From: Clostridiales bacterium
Lineage (GTDB): Bacteria; Bacillota; Clostridia; Saccharofermentanales; Saccharofermentanaceae
DNA length: 64,000 nt
Direction of reading: 5' to 3'
Assembly: GCA_017551625.1 (NCBI GenBank)
Contig: JAFZLF010000005.1
Coordinates: forward strand, 1 to 64,000
The first letter of the stretch is position 1. Every line of letters begins with the position of its first letter. Positions 32,981 through 42,518 of the stretch are shown here, in pieces. Both the position numbers and the translations under genes were made by a program. The notes beneath the pieces were generated by a model, which worked only from the letters and a program-made list of their open reading frames with translations, ran no database searches and had not been told where the DNA came from.

Positions 32981-34314
32981 TGAGATCTAAAATCAAAAAA
33001 GTACTTCTCATATTTGTAAGCGTGTCACTGCTTGCTTCCTTCGGATGTGATTCGAAGACGACGGGCGGTGATTCGTCTGTTGTTGAGAGCATATCGCAGA
33101 TGAGCGAGTCTTCGCCGATTTCTGAAGATGTTTCTTCGTCGGAAGAACAAGGTTCATCTGAAGTTTCGGTTTCAACGGAAGATAGCGTTTTGACGGAAAC
33201 GGAGGATACCTCTTTGCCTGAAGAGTCTTCATCTGACCTTCCGGGCGATCCTTCATCTGAATCAATAGATCCTTCTTCTGAAACTTCGGAATCTTCGTCT
33301 GAACCTGTTGATGAATTCTCTTCCGCGGCTATTCCGGAAGATGCGAACTTTGTCGTGCATTTTATCGATGTGGGGCAGGGGGATGCGGCTCTGATTGTCT
33401 GCGACGGGGAGGCCATGATGATCGATGGCGGGTCTTCCGATAAGTCAGAGCTCATCTATTCTTATCTGAAAAAGAACGATATCACGAATCTTAAGTATAT
33501 AGTGGCAACGCATCCGGATGACGACCATATCGGCGGGCTTTCCGGCGCACTGAACTTTGCCACTGTTGAACGGGCCTTCTGTTCGGTGAAAGAATACGAA
33601 GGATGGGCATTCGAGAATTTCCTGAAATATCTGACAAAGCAGAACGTCACGATCGAGATCCCTTCTGCAGGAATGACTCTGTCGCTTGGAAGTGCCGAAA
33701 TCACTGTCCTGGCGCCGATCGACACGCTCGAGGAGGTCAACAATAACTCGATCGTGCTCCGCATCGTGTATGGCAGTACGTCATTCCTGTTTACGGGCGA
33801 TGCGGAGTTTTCCAAGGAAAGCGTGATCCTTAATTCGGGGCAGGATATCCGAAGTGACGTCCTGAAGGTCGGGCATCACGGCAGCGAGTATTCCAGTTCA
33901 GCGACTTTCCTTAAGGAAGTTTCGCCTTCTGTGGCCATCATCTCCTGCGGTGCGAACAATGACTATGGTTTTCCGAAACAGCGCGTCCTCGATTCTCTGA
34001 AGAAGTTGGAGGTGCATCTTTTCCGTACCGATCTTTGTGGAGATATCCTGATTTATAGTGACGGGGAGACGCTCTATATTTCTCCGGAAAAAGCACTGTC
34101 CGACGATCCTTTCGTGGCTCCGCCGCCTCAGGAGATCGATCCGGCGACGATCCCGGACTGCGACTTCGTCGTTAACAAGAGCAGCAGGAAGTTCCATCTC
34201 CCGACATGCGAGGCCGTTGCCAAGATGAGCGAGAAGAACAAGTGGTGCTATAACGGCGACCGCGACACCCTCATCGAGGAAGGTTACGAACCCTGCCAGA
34301 TGTGCAATCCCTGA
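32980..34314 (+). CDS. Secreted ComEC-type metallo-beta-lactamase-fold protein with Cys/His domain
   Basis: A 444-residue exported protein. It has a signal segment ending near Cys23 (weak lipobox) and a Ser/Glu-rich linker to about 110. A metallo-beta-lactamase domain of the ComEC C-terminal type follows: FIDVGQGDAALI, ATHPDDDHIGGL, FTGDAEF, LKVGHHGSEYSSS. The C-terminal domain repeats that of the upstream gene (SRKFHLPTCEAVAKM then GYEPCQMCNP). ComEC relatives may degrade one DNA strand or a nucleotide; here the channel part is absent. An extracellular nuclease or phosphodiesterase role is plausible but inferred. Confidence 0.85.
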   Translation: MRSKIKKVLLIFVSVSLLASFGCDSKTTGGDSSVVESISQMSESSPISEDVSSSEEQGSSEVSVSTEDSVLTETEDTSLPEESSSDLPGDPSSESIDPSSETSESSSEPVDEFSSAAIPEDANFVVHFIDVGQGDAALIVCDGEAMMIDGGSSDKSELIYSYLKKNDITNLKYIVATHPDDDHIGGLSGALNFATVERAFCSVKEYEGWAFENFLKYLTKQNVTIEIPSAGMTLSLGSAEITVLAPIDTLEEVNNNSIVLRIVYGSTSFLFTGDAEFSKESVILNSGQDIRSDVLKVGHHGSEYSSSATFLKEVSPSVAIISCGANNDYGFPKQRVLDSLKKLEVHLFRTDLCGDILIYSDGETLYISPEKALSDDPFVAPPPQEIDPATIPDCDFVVNKSSRKFHLPTCEAVAKMSEKNKWCYNGDRDTLIEEGYEPCQMCNP

Positions 34315-34609
34315 TTATTATCACAAGAAAGCTTCTTTTCTTATCGCCAACCGAAGGATCAGCACGGGAATTGCACTATCCTCGTTAAAATGCCATGCAG
34401 AAACACCCGTATGAGGGTTCTTTTGTATATTTCATCGAATTTGTGATATTGCTTTGCAAGTTGCTTGCCAAAATCTTTCAAATATACCATAATGTATAAG
34501 GTTTATTCTCTATATAGATTTTGCAAAATGCAAGACGAGAAAAACAAAGTTTCTTTTCGAGTGCTTTTGAAGCAGAAAAACGGATACAAATGGCAAGGAG
34601 GCCGATGGC
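34315..34609 (+). promoter_or_regulatory. Intergenic region with aminotransferase promoter
   Basis: No gene is seen in these 295 bases. An imperfect GAAACACCC/GGGTTC hairpin with four T at 34400-34424 may end the upstream operon. A promoter TTGCCA (34465-34470), 17 bases, CATAAT (34488-34493) lies before the aminotransferase, giving a leader of about 110 bases ending in AAGGAGG. Confidence 0.5.
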
Positions 34610-35899
34610 ATGAAGACTTATCTTGAACTGAGTAAAGCGGAGTTGAAGGATACACTCAGTATCCTGGAGTTGCGGTACAACGATCTGAAATCCCGTAATC
34701 TGGCTCTGGATATGACGCGTGGTAAGCCGAGCCCGGACCAGCTCGATCTGGCGAACGGGATGCCGGGGCTTCTGGATCCTGATAATCTGAAGGCTGAGGA
34801 CGGTTCTGATGTGCGTAATTACGGCGTGCCGTTTGGTCTCAAGGAGAGCCGCGCGCTCTTCGGCGAGATCCTCGGGATCGATCCGGCGCTGGTGACTGTC
34901 GGCAACAACTCGAGCCTGCAGCTCATGTACGATACACTTTCCCGTTCGCTGATCTTCGGTGAGATCGAGTCGGAAAAGCCCTGGGGACAGATCCCGGAGC
35001 GCAAGTGGCTCTGCCCGGTGCCTGGGTATGACAGACATTTCCTCGTGACCGAGACACTCGGCTTCGAGCTGATCGCCGTGCCTCTTAAGGAAGACGGCCC
35101 GGATATGGATATCGTGGAGAAGCTCGTCGCGGAGGATGCGTCGATCCTCGGAATGTGGGCGATGCCTCTTTACAGTAACCCGGACGGATATATCTATTCC
35201 GAAGAAGTCTGCAAGCGTCTCGCTTCCATGAAGACCGCGGCTCCGGATTTCCGTATCCTCTGGGACAATGCGTATGTCGTACATCATCTCTACGATGAGC
35301 CGGAAAGACAGGGGACGCTCCCGGATATCCTCGCGCTCTGCCGTGAGGCCGGTAACCCGAATCGTGTTTATGAATTTGCTTCTACCAGTAAGATCTCTTT
35401 CGCCGGTTCCGGTATCGCCTGTATGGCGGCAAATACCGAGAATACCGAGCGTGCCAGAAAGTATCTGGGCGTGCAGTCCATCGGTCCGAATAAGCTCGTG
35501 CAGCTCATGCATGCGAAGTATATCCCGAATCTTGAGGCGGTGAAGAAGGTCATGTCCGCGCAGGCGGAGATCCTCCGTCCGAAGTTCGAGATGGTGCTGA
35601 AGATCCTCGATGACGAGTTCCGCGGATCCGGTATCGCGCGCTGGAATGCGCCGCTGGGCGGATATTTTATCTCGGTCTATCTTCTCGACGGTACCGCCAA
35701 GGAGACCGTACGTCTTGCCAAAGAGTGTGGCGTGGCCTTTACTCCGGCCGGCGCGACCTACCCCTACAAGAAGGATCCGAACGACAGCAATCTGCGCATC
35801 GCGCCGAGCTTCCCGAGAGTGTCCGATATCGAAACAGCCGTTACAGTTTTCTCGGTTTGTGCTAAACTAGCAGCAGTAAGAAAACTTCTGGAGGAGTAA
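34610..35899 (+). CDS. Class I aminotransferase, aspartate aminotransferase subgroup Ic type
   Basis: A 429-residue PLP enzyme of the Aminotran_MocR group (fold type I). The N-terminal LDMTRGKPSPDQLDLANGM segment is the group signature; Corynebacterium aspartate aminotransferase belongs here. The PLP Lys is in FASTSKISFAGSG, and the PLP-binding WDNAYVVHHLYDE segment precedes it. It probably makes aspartate from oxaloacetate and glutamate. The following gene is purB, which uses aspartate-derived substrate, three bases later, so a shared purine/aspartate operon is likely. Confidence 0.88.
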   Translation: MKTYLELSKAELKDTLSILELRYNDLKSRNLALDMTRGKPSPDQLDLANGMPGLLDPDNLKAEDGSDVRNYGVPFGLKESRALFGEILGIDPALVTVGNNSSLQLMYDTLSRSLIFGEIESEKPWGQIPERKWLCPVPGYDRHFLVTETLGFELIAVPLKEDGPDMDIVEKLVAEDASILGMWAMPLYSNPDGYIYSEEVCKRLASMKTAAPDFRILWDNAYVVHHLYDEPERQGTLPDILALCREAGNPNRVYEFASTSKISFAGSGIACMAANTENTERARKYLGVQSIGPNKLVQLMHAKYIPNLEAVKKVMSAQAEILRPKFEMVLKILDDEFRGSGIARWNAPLGGYFISVYLLDGTAKETVRLAKECGVAFTPAGATYPYKKDPNDSNLRIAPSFPRVSDIETAVTVFSVCAKLAAVRKLLEE

Positions 35900-35902
35900 G
35901 TC

Positions 35903-37336
35903 ATGAAGGATATTTATGAGAGCCCGCTGAATTCCCGCTATTCGAGTAAAGAAATGAAGGCGATCTTCTCGCCGGATCATAAGTTTAAGACATGGAGACA
36001 GCTGTGGATCTACCTGGCTTCCTGTGAAAAAGAACTGGGCCTTAACATCACTGATGAACAAATCGCCGAGCTCGAGGCCAGTAAGGAAGATATCAACTAC
36101 GACGTCGCGGCCCGCGAAGAGAAACTCGTCCGTCATGACGTTATGGCGCATGTGCATGCTTACGGCGAACAGTGTCCGAAGGCAAAGGGCATCATCCACC
36201 TCGGCGCCACATCCTGCTATGTCGGAGATAACACCGATATCCTTCTGATGCGTGAAGCTCTGATCCTGACTCGTAAGAGACTCCTCGCCGTGATCGAAAA
36301 GCTCGCGAAGTTCGCAGACGAGTATAAGGCCATGCCGACACTCGGTTTCACGCACTTCCAGCCGGCACAGCTCGTTACTGTCGGTAAGCGCGCGACACTT
36401 TGGCTCCAGGATCTTCTGATCGACCTCGATGAACTCGATTACACACTTTCGTGCCTCAAGCCTCTGGGCTGCAAGGGTACGACCGGTACACAGGCCAGCT
36501 TCCTGGATCTTTTCCAGGGCGACCATGAGAAGGTCGAGAAACTCGATAAGATGATCGCCGAGAAGATGGGATTTGAGGCTTCCATCTCCGTTTCCGGCCA
36601 GACCTATACGAGAAAACTCGACGCGAAAGTCCTGAATACTCTTTCCGGTATCGCGACCTCTGCGCATAAATTTAGTAACGATATCCGCCTTCTCCAGCAC
36701 CTCAAGGAGATCGAGGAGCCCTTCGAGAAGACCCAGATCGGATCTTCTGCGATGGCCTATAAGAGAAACCCGATGCGATCCGAGCGTATCTGCTCGTTGT
36801 CCCGTTACGTTATCTCCGCGGCGCTAAATCCCGCGATGACGGCGTCCGAGCAGTGGTTCGAGAGAACACTCGATGACTCTGCAAATAAGCGTATCTCCGT
36901 TCCGGAAGCCTTCCTCGCGGTCGACGCGATCCTCAGCATTTATCTGAATGTTGCCTCCGGACTTGTCGTATATCCGAAGATGATCCACAACCACATCATG
37001 AACGAACTGCCGTTCATGGCGACCGAAAACATCATGATGGAAGCCGTCAAGCGCGGCGGTGACCGTCAGGAACTCCACGAGAAGATCCGCGTGCACTCCA
37101 TGGCGGCCGGTAAAGTCGTTAAGGAAGAGGGTCTCCCGAACGATCTTCTGACGCGTATCGCCGAGGATCCGGCTTTCGGTCTCGATAAGAACTCTCTCGA
37201 TTCACTTCTCGATCCGAAGCTCTACATCGGCCGTTGCCCTGAGCAGGTCACGTCTTTCCTGAAGAATGACGTCGAGCCTGTCCTGAAGTTCTACGCATCC
37301 GAACTCGATATGGAGGAACCGGAACTGAACGTATGA
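35903..37336 (+). CDS. purB: Adenylosuccinate lyase
   Basis: A 477-residue fumarase/aspartase-superfamily lyase that releases fumarate from adenylosuccinate and SAICAR in purine synthesis. The signature GSSAMAYKRNPMRSE near residue 280 contains the catalytic loop Ser, and HLGATSCYVGDN near 95 is another active-site segment. Its length fits the longer, animal-like subgroup found in many Clostridia. The stop overlaps the next start (ATGA). Confidence 0.95.
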   Translation: MKDIYESPLNSRYSSKEMKAIFSPDHKFKTWRQLWIYLASCEKELGLNITDEQIAELEASKEDINYDVAAREEKLVRHDVMAHVHAYGEQCPKAKGIIHLGATSCYVGDNTDILLMREALILTRKRLLAVIEKLAKFADEYKAMPTLGFTHFQPAQLVTVGKRATLWLQDLLIDLDELDYTLSCLKPLGCKGTTGTQASFLDLFQGDHEKVEKLDKMIAEKMGFEASISVSGQTYTRKLDAKVLNTLSGIATSAHKFSNDIRLLQHLKEIEEPFEKTQIGSSAMAYKRNPMRSERICSLSRYVISAALNPAMTASEQWFERTLDDSANKRISVPEAFLAVDAILSIYLNVASGLVVYPKMIHNHIMNELPFMATENIMMEAVKRGGDRQELHEKIRVHSMAAGKVVKEEGLPNDLLTRIAEDPAFGLDKNSLDSLLDPKLYIGRCPEQVTSFLKNDVEPVLKFYASELDMEEPELNV

Positions 37337-38472
37337 GTATCTATTTTGACAATAGTGCTACCACGAAGCCACTTCCCGAAGTGGCTCGTTTGGTATATGA
37401 AACCTTAAGCGGGGAGGAGTCGTTCGGTAATCCCGGATCGCTCCACCGTCTTGGCGTGCTGGCCGAAAAGGACTTGAACGAGAGTGCGGATAAGATCAGT
37501 AAGATCCTTTCCTGTAAGAAGGATGAACTGTACTTCACGTCCTGTGGTTCTGAGTCGGTGAATACCTCTATCCTGGGCTATATGCATCAGAATCCCCGCG
37601 CAGGGAAGAAGGTCATCTCCACGAAGACCGAGCACAAGGCTTCTCTCGAGTCACTGGCGCGTCTGGAAAAAGAGGGCTACGAGATCTGTTATCTCCCGGT
37701 GGATATTAACGGGAAGCCTGACCTCGATGTCTTGGAGAGAGAACTGGATGACAATACCGCGCTTCTTACTTTCACGCATGTGAATAACGAATCCGGCGCG
37801 ATCCTTCCGCTTTCGGATATCGTCGCGATCCGGAATAAGAAAAACAGGAATACGAAGATTCATCTGGACTGTGTGCAATCCCTCGGGAAACTTCCGATCG
37901 CCCTGTCGCGCATGGGTATCGATATGGCGTCTTTCTCGGGTCATAAGATCCACGCGCTGAAGGGATTCGGACTTCTTTATATCAAGACGGGAGTCCGGGT
38001 CGAGCCCCTGATCCTCGGCGGCGGCCAGCAGAGAGGGATGCGCTCCGGCACGCAGAGCCCGTACCTCGCAAGTGCTTTTGCCATGGCGCTGGAAAAAGCT
38101 TATGAGAATATCGATGAAAACCTTCAGAAGATGACGGAGCTCCGGGATCATTTCGTATCCGGTCTTTCGAAGTTCGATGTGCACGTCCTTTCTCCGAAGG
38201 ATGCGCTTCCTTATGTCCTGAACGTATCTTTTCCGTCTTTTCAGTCTGAAACCATGTTACACTGTTTAGAGGAAAAAGAGATCTATGTATCGACGGTGTC
38301 GGCCTGCTCGAGTAAGACGAAGAAAGTGAGCTACGTTCTTTCCGAGATGGGCGTGCGACGTGAGATCGCGGCCAATGCCGTCCGTTTCAGCTTCTGCCGG
38401 TTTAATACTATCGAGGAAGCGGACCGTGTGATCGCGGCGATATCTGAGATCTACGACAAGTATAAAGTGTAA
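37333..38472 (+). CDS. Cysteine desulfurase paired with ThiI
   Basis: A 379-residue PLP cysteine desulfurase of the NifS/IscS class. It has YFDNSATTKPLPEV at the start, the PLP Lys in FSGHKIHALKG near 205, and the active-site Cys in STVSACSSKTKK near 325. It is 15 bases before thiI, and in Firmicutes such a dedicated desulfurase (NifZ type) feeds sulfur to ThiI for 4-thiouridine. It is the first of two desulfurases in this window. Confidence 0.92.
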   Translation: MSIYFDNSATTKPLPEVARLVYETLSGEESFGNPGSLHRLGVLAEKDLNESADKISKILSCKKDELYFTSCGSESVNTSILGYMHQNPRAGKKVISTKTEHKASLESLARLEKEGYEICYLPVDINGKPDLDVLERELDDNTALLTFTHVNNESGAILPLSDIVAIRNKKNRNTKIHLDCVQSLGKLPIALSRMGIDMASFSGHKIHALKGFGLLYIKTGVRVEPLILGGGQQRGMRSGTQSPYLASAFAMALEKAYENIDENLQKMTELRDHFVSGLSKFDVHVLSPKDALPYVLNVSFPSFQSETMLHCLEEKEIYVSTVSACSSKTKKVSYVLSEMGVRREIAANAVRFSFCRFNTIEEADRVIAAISEIYDKYKV

Positions 38473-38487
38473 AGAGGAGACTTCAAG

Positions 38488-39711
38488 ATGAGCCATTCGT
38501 ATAAGACGATCATCCTCGCCCGTATGGGTGAGATCGCCCTGAAGGGATTAAACCGCGGCAAGTTCGAGCGCCAGCTCATGGATAACATGCGCTGGAGACT
38601 AAAAGAATACGGTTCTTTTTCCATCGTACAGAGCCAGTCGCGTATCTGGATCGAGCCGAAGGACATAAATCCCGATCTTCTCGAGGATAAGGAAACCGCA
38701 CAGCAGGTGCTCCGGGCCGTGACACAGGTTTTCGGTCTCGTTTCCGCGAGCCTCGTATGGCGTTTCGACGGGGACCTCGAGGACATTAAGGCTCATGCCA
38801 ATATGCTGACGGACGAGATCCTCGCCGAGCATGACTATAAGACATTTAAGGTAGAGAGCAAGCGTGGAAACAAGCGTTTCCCGCTGGCATCTCCGGAGAT
38901 CTGCGTCGAGGTCGGTGAGGCGATCCTCATCGCGCATCCGGAGCTCTCGGTCGATGTGCACGAGCCGGACTTTACGATCTATGTGGAAGTGCGCGAAAAC
39001 CTTTATGTGTACAGCGGGAAACTCGAGGGGCACAGAGGTCTTCCGGTCGGTACGGCAGGGAAGGGCATGCTGCTTCTGTCCGGCGGCATCGACTCTCCTG
39101 TCGCAGGCTATATGATGGCTTCCCGCGGTATGCAGCTCGAGGCGATCTATTTTCATTCCTATCCGTACACGAGTGAACGGGCCCTTGAGAAGGTCAAGGA
39201 CCTCGCGCGTATTGTGTCCCAGTATTCGGGAACGATCCTTCTGCATGTCTGTAACTTCACGGACATCCAGCTGAATCTTTATAAGAACAGTCCGCAGGAT
39301 ATGCTGACAATCACGATGCGCCGCATCATGTTCGAGATCGCGGAAGAACTGGCCAATAAGCAGGGCTGTAAGTGCCTGATCACGGGCGAATCACTGGGTC
39401 AGGTCGCAAGCCAGACGATCGAAGCGATCCAGATCACAAACGAAGTCGTCAAGACTATGCCGGTATTCCGTCCGCTGATCGGACTCGATAAGGAAGAGAC
39501 GTGCAATATCAGTAGAAGGATCGGTGCTTTTGAAACGTCGATCCTGCCGTATGAGGACTGCTGCACGGTGTTTGTCGCGAAGCATCCGAAGACGCATCCG
39601 CAGAAGAAGCATATCATCGAGGCGGAAGAGAAACTCGATATCCCGGCACTTGTGAAGCAGGGCGTCGAGGGCATCGAGACCTATAAGATCGAGCGTACGG
39701 CGAAGTCCTGA
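38488..39711 (+). CDS. thiI: tRNA 4-thiouridine synthase ThiI
   Basis: A 407-residue ThiI. An N-terminal ferredoxin-like and THUMP region (about 1-165) binds tRNA. The PP-loop LLSGGIDSPVAGYMM near 190 binds ATP and adenylates uridine 8. No C-terminal rhodanese domain is present, as in Bacillus, so sulfur must come straight from the partner desulfurase encoded upstream. A PYEDCCTVFVAKHP segment near 355 is typical of the family. Confidence 0.95.
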   Translation: MSHSYKTIILARMGEIALKGLNRGKFERQLMDNMRWRLKEYGSFSIVQSQSRIWIEPKDINPDLLEDKETAQQVLRAVTQVFGLVSASLVWRFDGDLEDIKAHANMLTDEILAEHDYKTFKVESKRGNKRFPLASPEICVEVGEAILIAHPELSVDVHEPDFTIYVEVRENLYVYSGKLEGHRGLPVGTAGKGMLLLSGGIDSPVAGYMMASRGMQLEAIYFHSYPYTSERALEKVKDLARIVSQYSGTILLHVCNFTDIQLNLYKNSPQDMLTITMRRIMFEIAEELANKQGCKCLITGESLGQVASQTIEAIQITNEVVKTMPVFRPLIGLDKEETCNISRRIGAFETSILPYEDCCTVFVAKHPKTHPQKKHIIEAEEKLDIPALVKQGVEGIETYKIERTAKS

Positions 39712-39778
39712 TCCGAATGAAAAGGTTTCTGATGTAGGTCGGTCTCTATGAAGACTATCGGGAGGAAGGAGCGAATCT

Positions 39779-40963
39779 ATGTATCTGCGAAATGGTATCC
39801 TCAAAGCACTAAAGGTCAAAAATGTGCTCCTGATCATCGGCGGGATCTTCTTTCTCTTTGCCGGAGCATATAACATCATCGACCTGCTTCTCCGTTACAG
39901 AAATGATCTCGACACGGCGCTTCACGCCAAGGCGATGCCGGGCTCGGTCGAGTGGGTCAAGAATGCGATCGCCATGCTCCTGATCGCGACGGCCTCCCGG
40001 AAACTGATGGGCGATGCGCGGTTCTACAGCAGTTATTTCGAAGGCTCGATCGAAGGGAGGATCTCCTTCCGCGAACTTTCAAAAGTCACGGGAAAGCCTG
40101 TTTTTGTCGTTGTTCTGGAACTCTTTTTCTTCCGTTTCATCTACATGAAGAAGTATTCGTTTACCACGATCGATGGAAGTAAAAAGATCGAGCTCTACAG
40201 CAAGCGTACGCTCTGCGAGTGCAGGAACTGCGGCGCGCCGGTTGATAAGCGCATCTATTTTGCCGGTACATGCAGTTACTGCGGAAGTTCGGATGTTTTC
40301 GCCAAGATACTCGCGGGGAACAAGTTTTACAGCATTTCCAACGAGGTCGATAAGGGCGTGAACCGGCCGGATTACTATCAGGGTAAGAACGTCGTAGCGA
40401 AAAGAAATCTCTTTATCGCGCTTTTTATCATCTGTCTCGGTGTGGCGATGATCTTGGGCTTTATGATTCTCGACAGCGTGACGAAATATGATAATCAGAA
40501 TTATCTTCGCGAGAAACTGCTGGATCCGGCTACCAAAGTGCACTCTTATGATGCGATCCAGGCGGAGCTTCTTTCACTGTGTGTCTTTGCAGGGATCCTT
40601 CTGGTCATCCTTCTGGTGCTGGCCGTGCGAAGAATCTTTAAGTTATTCTTCGTGAGTGAAGCCATAACCTGTGCCGGATTTTTCGCCAAGTCGAAAAAGC
40701 CGTTTATCGAGACGGAGATGGTGCCTTCCATCAAGGCAAAAGGCGGGAAGAAGATGGGTCGTCTGAGAGGCGCGATCCGTAACGGCTATCTTGCCCACTG
40801 TACACTTGAGATGCATGAGGACGTCATGAAGGTCGCTCTCGCTAAGAAGATCGTCAAGGATACCTGCCCGTCCTGCGCATCCCCGATCGTCGGCGCTGTG
40901 GATGAGAATTACACCTGCCAGGTATGTGGGAATAAGATCATGGGAGTTATCGAGAAGAAGTAA
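39779..40963 (+). CDS. Membrane protein with two zinc-ribbon motifs, unknown
   Basis: A 394-residue protein of unrecognised family. Predicted membrane segments lie at about 14-38, 57-67 (weak), 108-122, 215-238 and 263-286. Two Cys-pair sites suggest zinc ribbons on the cytosolic side: CECRNCGAP with CSYCGS (about 142-168), and CPSCASP with CQVCGN at the C-terminus. The arrangement resembles uncharacterised zinc-ribbon membrane proteins but gives no role. GGAGCG precedes the ATG. A family-type terminator hairpin starts at its stop codon. Confidence 0.8.
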   Translation: MYLRNGILKALKVKNVLLIIGGIFFLFAGAYNIIDLLLRYRNDLDTALHAKAMPGSVEWVKNAIAMLLIATASRKLMGDARFYSSYFEGSIEGRISFRELSKVTGKPVFVVVLELFFFRFIYMKKYSFTTIDGSKKIELYSKRTLCECRNCGAPVDKRIYFAGTCSYCGSSDVFAKILAGNKFYSISNEVDKGVNRPDYYQGKNVVAKRNLFIALFIICLGVAMILGFMILDSVTKYDNQNYLREKLLDPATKVHSYDAIQAELLSLCVFAGILLVILLVLAVRRIFKLFFVSEAITCAGFFAKSKKPFIETEMVPSIKAKGGKKMGRLRGAIRNGYLAHCTLEMHEDVMKVALAKKIVKDTCPSCASPIVGAVDENYTCQVCGNKIMGVIEKK

Positions 40964-41042
40964 GAAAGAAAAATGTGTTTTCTTGTGCTGTCCTCGCCGC
41001 TTCGCGTCTGCGGAGGCACGGCGAAAATTCATTTTTCTTTCT
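40963..41042. repeat. Conserved-core terminator hairpin element (copy D)
   Basis: Outer arms AGAAAGAAAAATG and CATTTTTCTTTCT pair perfectly (13 bp); TTTTC/GAAAA and GTGC/GCAC continue the stem. The core is TGTGCTGTCCTCG, then CTGCGGAGGCACGG. It overlaps the last base of the preceding stop codon. Confidence 0.88.
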
Positions 41043-41090
41043 GCTTGTTATTTCTTTGCTTTTTTGTGCATGTTTCATGGCTGTTTTCTC

Positions 41091-41119
41091 TTTACGCAAG
41101 CCGATAATTTGAGTATCAT
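41091..41119 (+). promoter_or_regulatory. glyA promoter
   Basis: TTTACG (41091-41096) and TATCAT (41114-41119) with 17 bases between, 39 bases before the start. Confidence 0.5.
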
Positions 41120-41158
41120 AGTAAGGTAATTTTGTATCACTTTTTATGGAGGTATCCC

Positions 41159-42403
41159 ATGTTTGAACATATTAAGATGGAAGATCCTGAGGTATTTCAG
41201 GCGATTACACAGGAAGTCGAGCGTCAGCGCAATAAGATCGAACTGATCGCTTCCGAGAACTTCGTAACTGAGGCGGTTCTCGAGGCTGCCGGTTCGCCGC
41301 TCACGAATAAGTATGCAGAGGGATATCCGGGAAAGAGATATTACGGCGGATGTGAATACGTCGATATCGTCGAGTCTCTGGCGATCGAGAGAGCGAAGAA
41401 GCTCTTCGGCGCTGAGCATGTTAACGTACAGCCGCACTCCGGTGCACAGGCCAACACAGCGGTTTACTTCGCGATCCTCGAGCCGGGCGACACGATCCTC
41501 GGTATGGATCTTTCTCATGGCGGTCACCTCACACACGGCATGAAGCTCAATGTTTCCGGCCGTACATATCACTCCGAGTTCTATCAGGTAGATCCGGAGA
41601 CACAGACGATCAACTACGACAAGCTCATGGAGCAGGCTAAGGAAGTCAAGCCGAAGGTCATCGTTGCCGGTGCTTCCGCTTATCCGAGAATCATCGACTT
41701 TAAGAAGTTCCGTGAGATCGCGGATGCTGTCGGCGCATACCTCTTCGTAGATATGGCGCACATCGCAGGTCTCGTCGCGGCCGGTCTTCACCCGAACCCG
41801 GTTCCGTATGCGGACTTCGTTACCACAACGACACATAAGACCCTCCGCGGACCGCGTGGCGGTATCATCATGTGCAAGGAAGAATACGCTAAGAAGATCG
41901 ATTCTGCCGTATTCCCGGGCCAGCAGGGCGGTCCGCTGATGCACATCATCGCCGCCAAGGCCGTTGCATTTAAGGAAGCGCTCAGCGATGAGTTCCGTGC
42001 ATATCAGGGACAGATCATCAAGAATGCGGCATCGCTTGCCGACGGACTCATGAAGAGAAACGTTAACCTCGTTTCTGGCGGTACGGATAACCACCTGATG
42101 CTCATCGACCTTCGCGGCACAGGCGTTACCGGTAAGGAACTCCAGCTCCGTCTCGACGATGTCAACATCACCGCAAACAAGAACACCATTCCTTTCGATC
42201 CGGAAAAGCCGTTCGTTACGTCCGGTGTCCGTGTCGGTACAGCGGCTGTATCCGCTCGCGGCATGAAGGAAGAGGATATGGACGTGATCGCAGACTGCAT
42301 CGCGAAGGCAATCTTCTCCTTCGAGGAGTCTAAAGAAGACATCAAGGCGGCAGTAGCAGGCCTGACTTCCAAGTATCCGCTCTATCCGGATATGAAGTAC
42401 TGA
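41159..42403 (+). CDS. glyA: Serine hydroxymethyltransferase
   Basis: A 414-residue PLP enzyme that converts serine and THF to glycine and methylene-THF. The active-site Lys is in [15 protein letters not shown] near 225. The N-terminal [20 protein letters not shown] and [16 protein letters not shown] segments are diagnostic. TGGAGG lies six bases before the ATG; an in-frame start 27 bases upstream is rejected for lack of a ribosome site. It supplies one-carbon units used by FolD. Confidence 0.98.
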   Translation: MFEHIKMEDPEVFQAITQEVERQRNKIELIASENFVTEAVLEAAGSPLTNKYAEGYPGKRYYGGCEYVDIVESLAIERAKKLFGAEHVNVQPHSGAQANTAVYFAILEPGDTILGMDLSHGGHLTHGMKLNVSGRTYHSEFYQVDPETQTINYDKLMEQAKEVKPKVIVAGASAYPRIIDFKKFREIADAVGAYLFVDMAHIAGLVAAGLHPNPVPYADFVTTTTHKTLRGPRGGIIMCKEEYAKKIDSAVFPGQQGGPLMHIIAAKAVAFKEALSDEFRAYQGQIIKNAASLADGLMKRNVNLVSGGTDNHLMLIDLRGTGVTGKELQLRLDDVNITANKNTIPFDPEKPFVTSGVRVGTAAVSARGMKEEDMDVIADCIAKAIFSFEESKEDIKAAVAGLTSKYPLYPDMKY

Positions 42404-42518
42404 TCGCTTTTCTGCGCGAAAAGCACTTGCCTTCTGATTCTTGCGGTTATAAACGCTGGATCCATAGGGCCAGTGCTTTTGCAGAGAAAAAGGCAAAACC
42501 TGAAAGAGGAAAACGACA

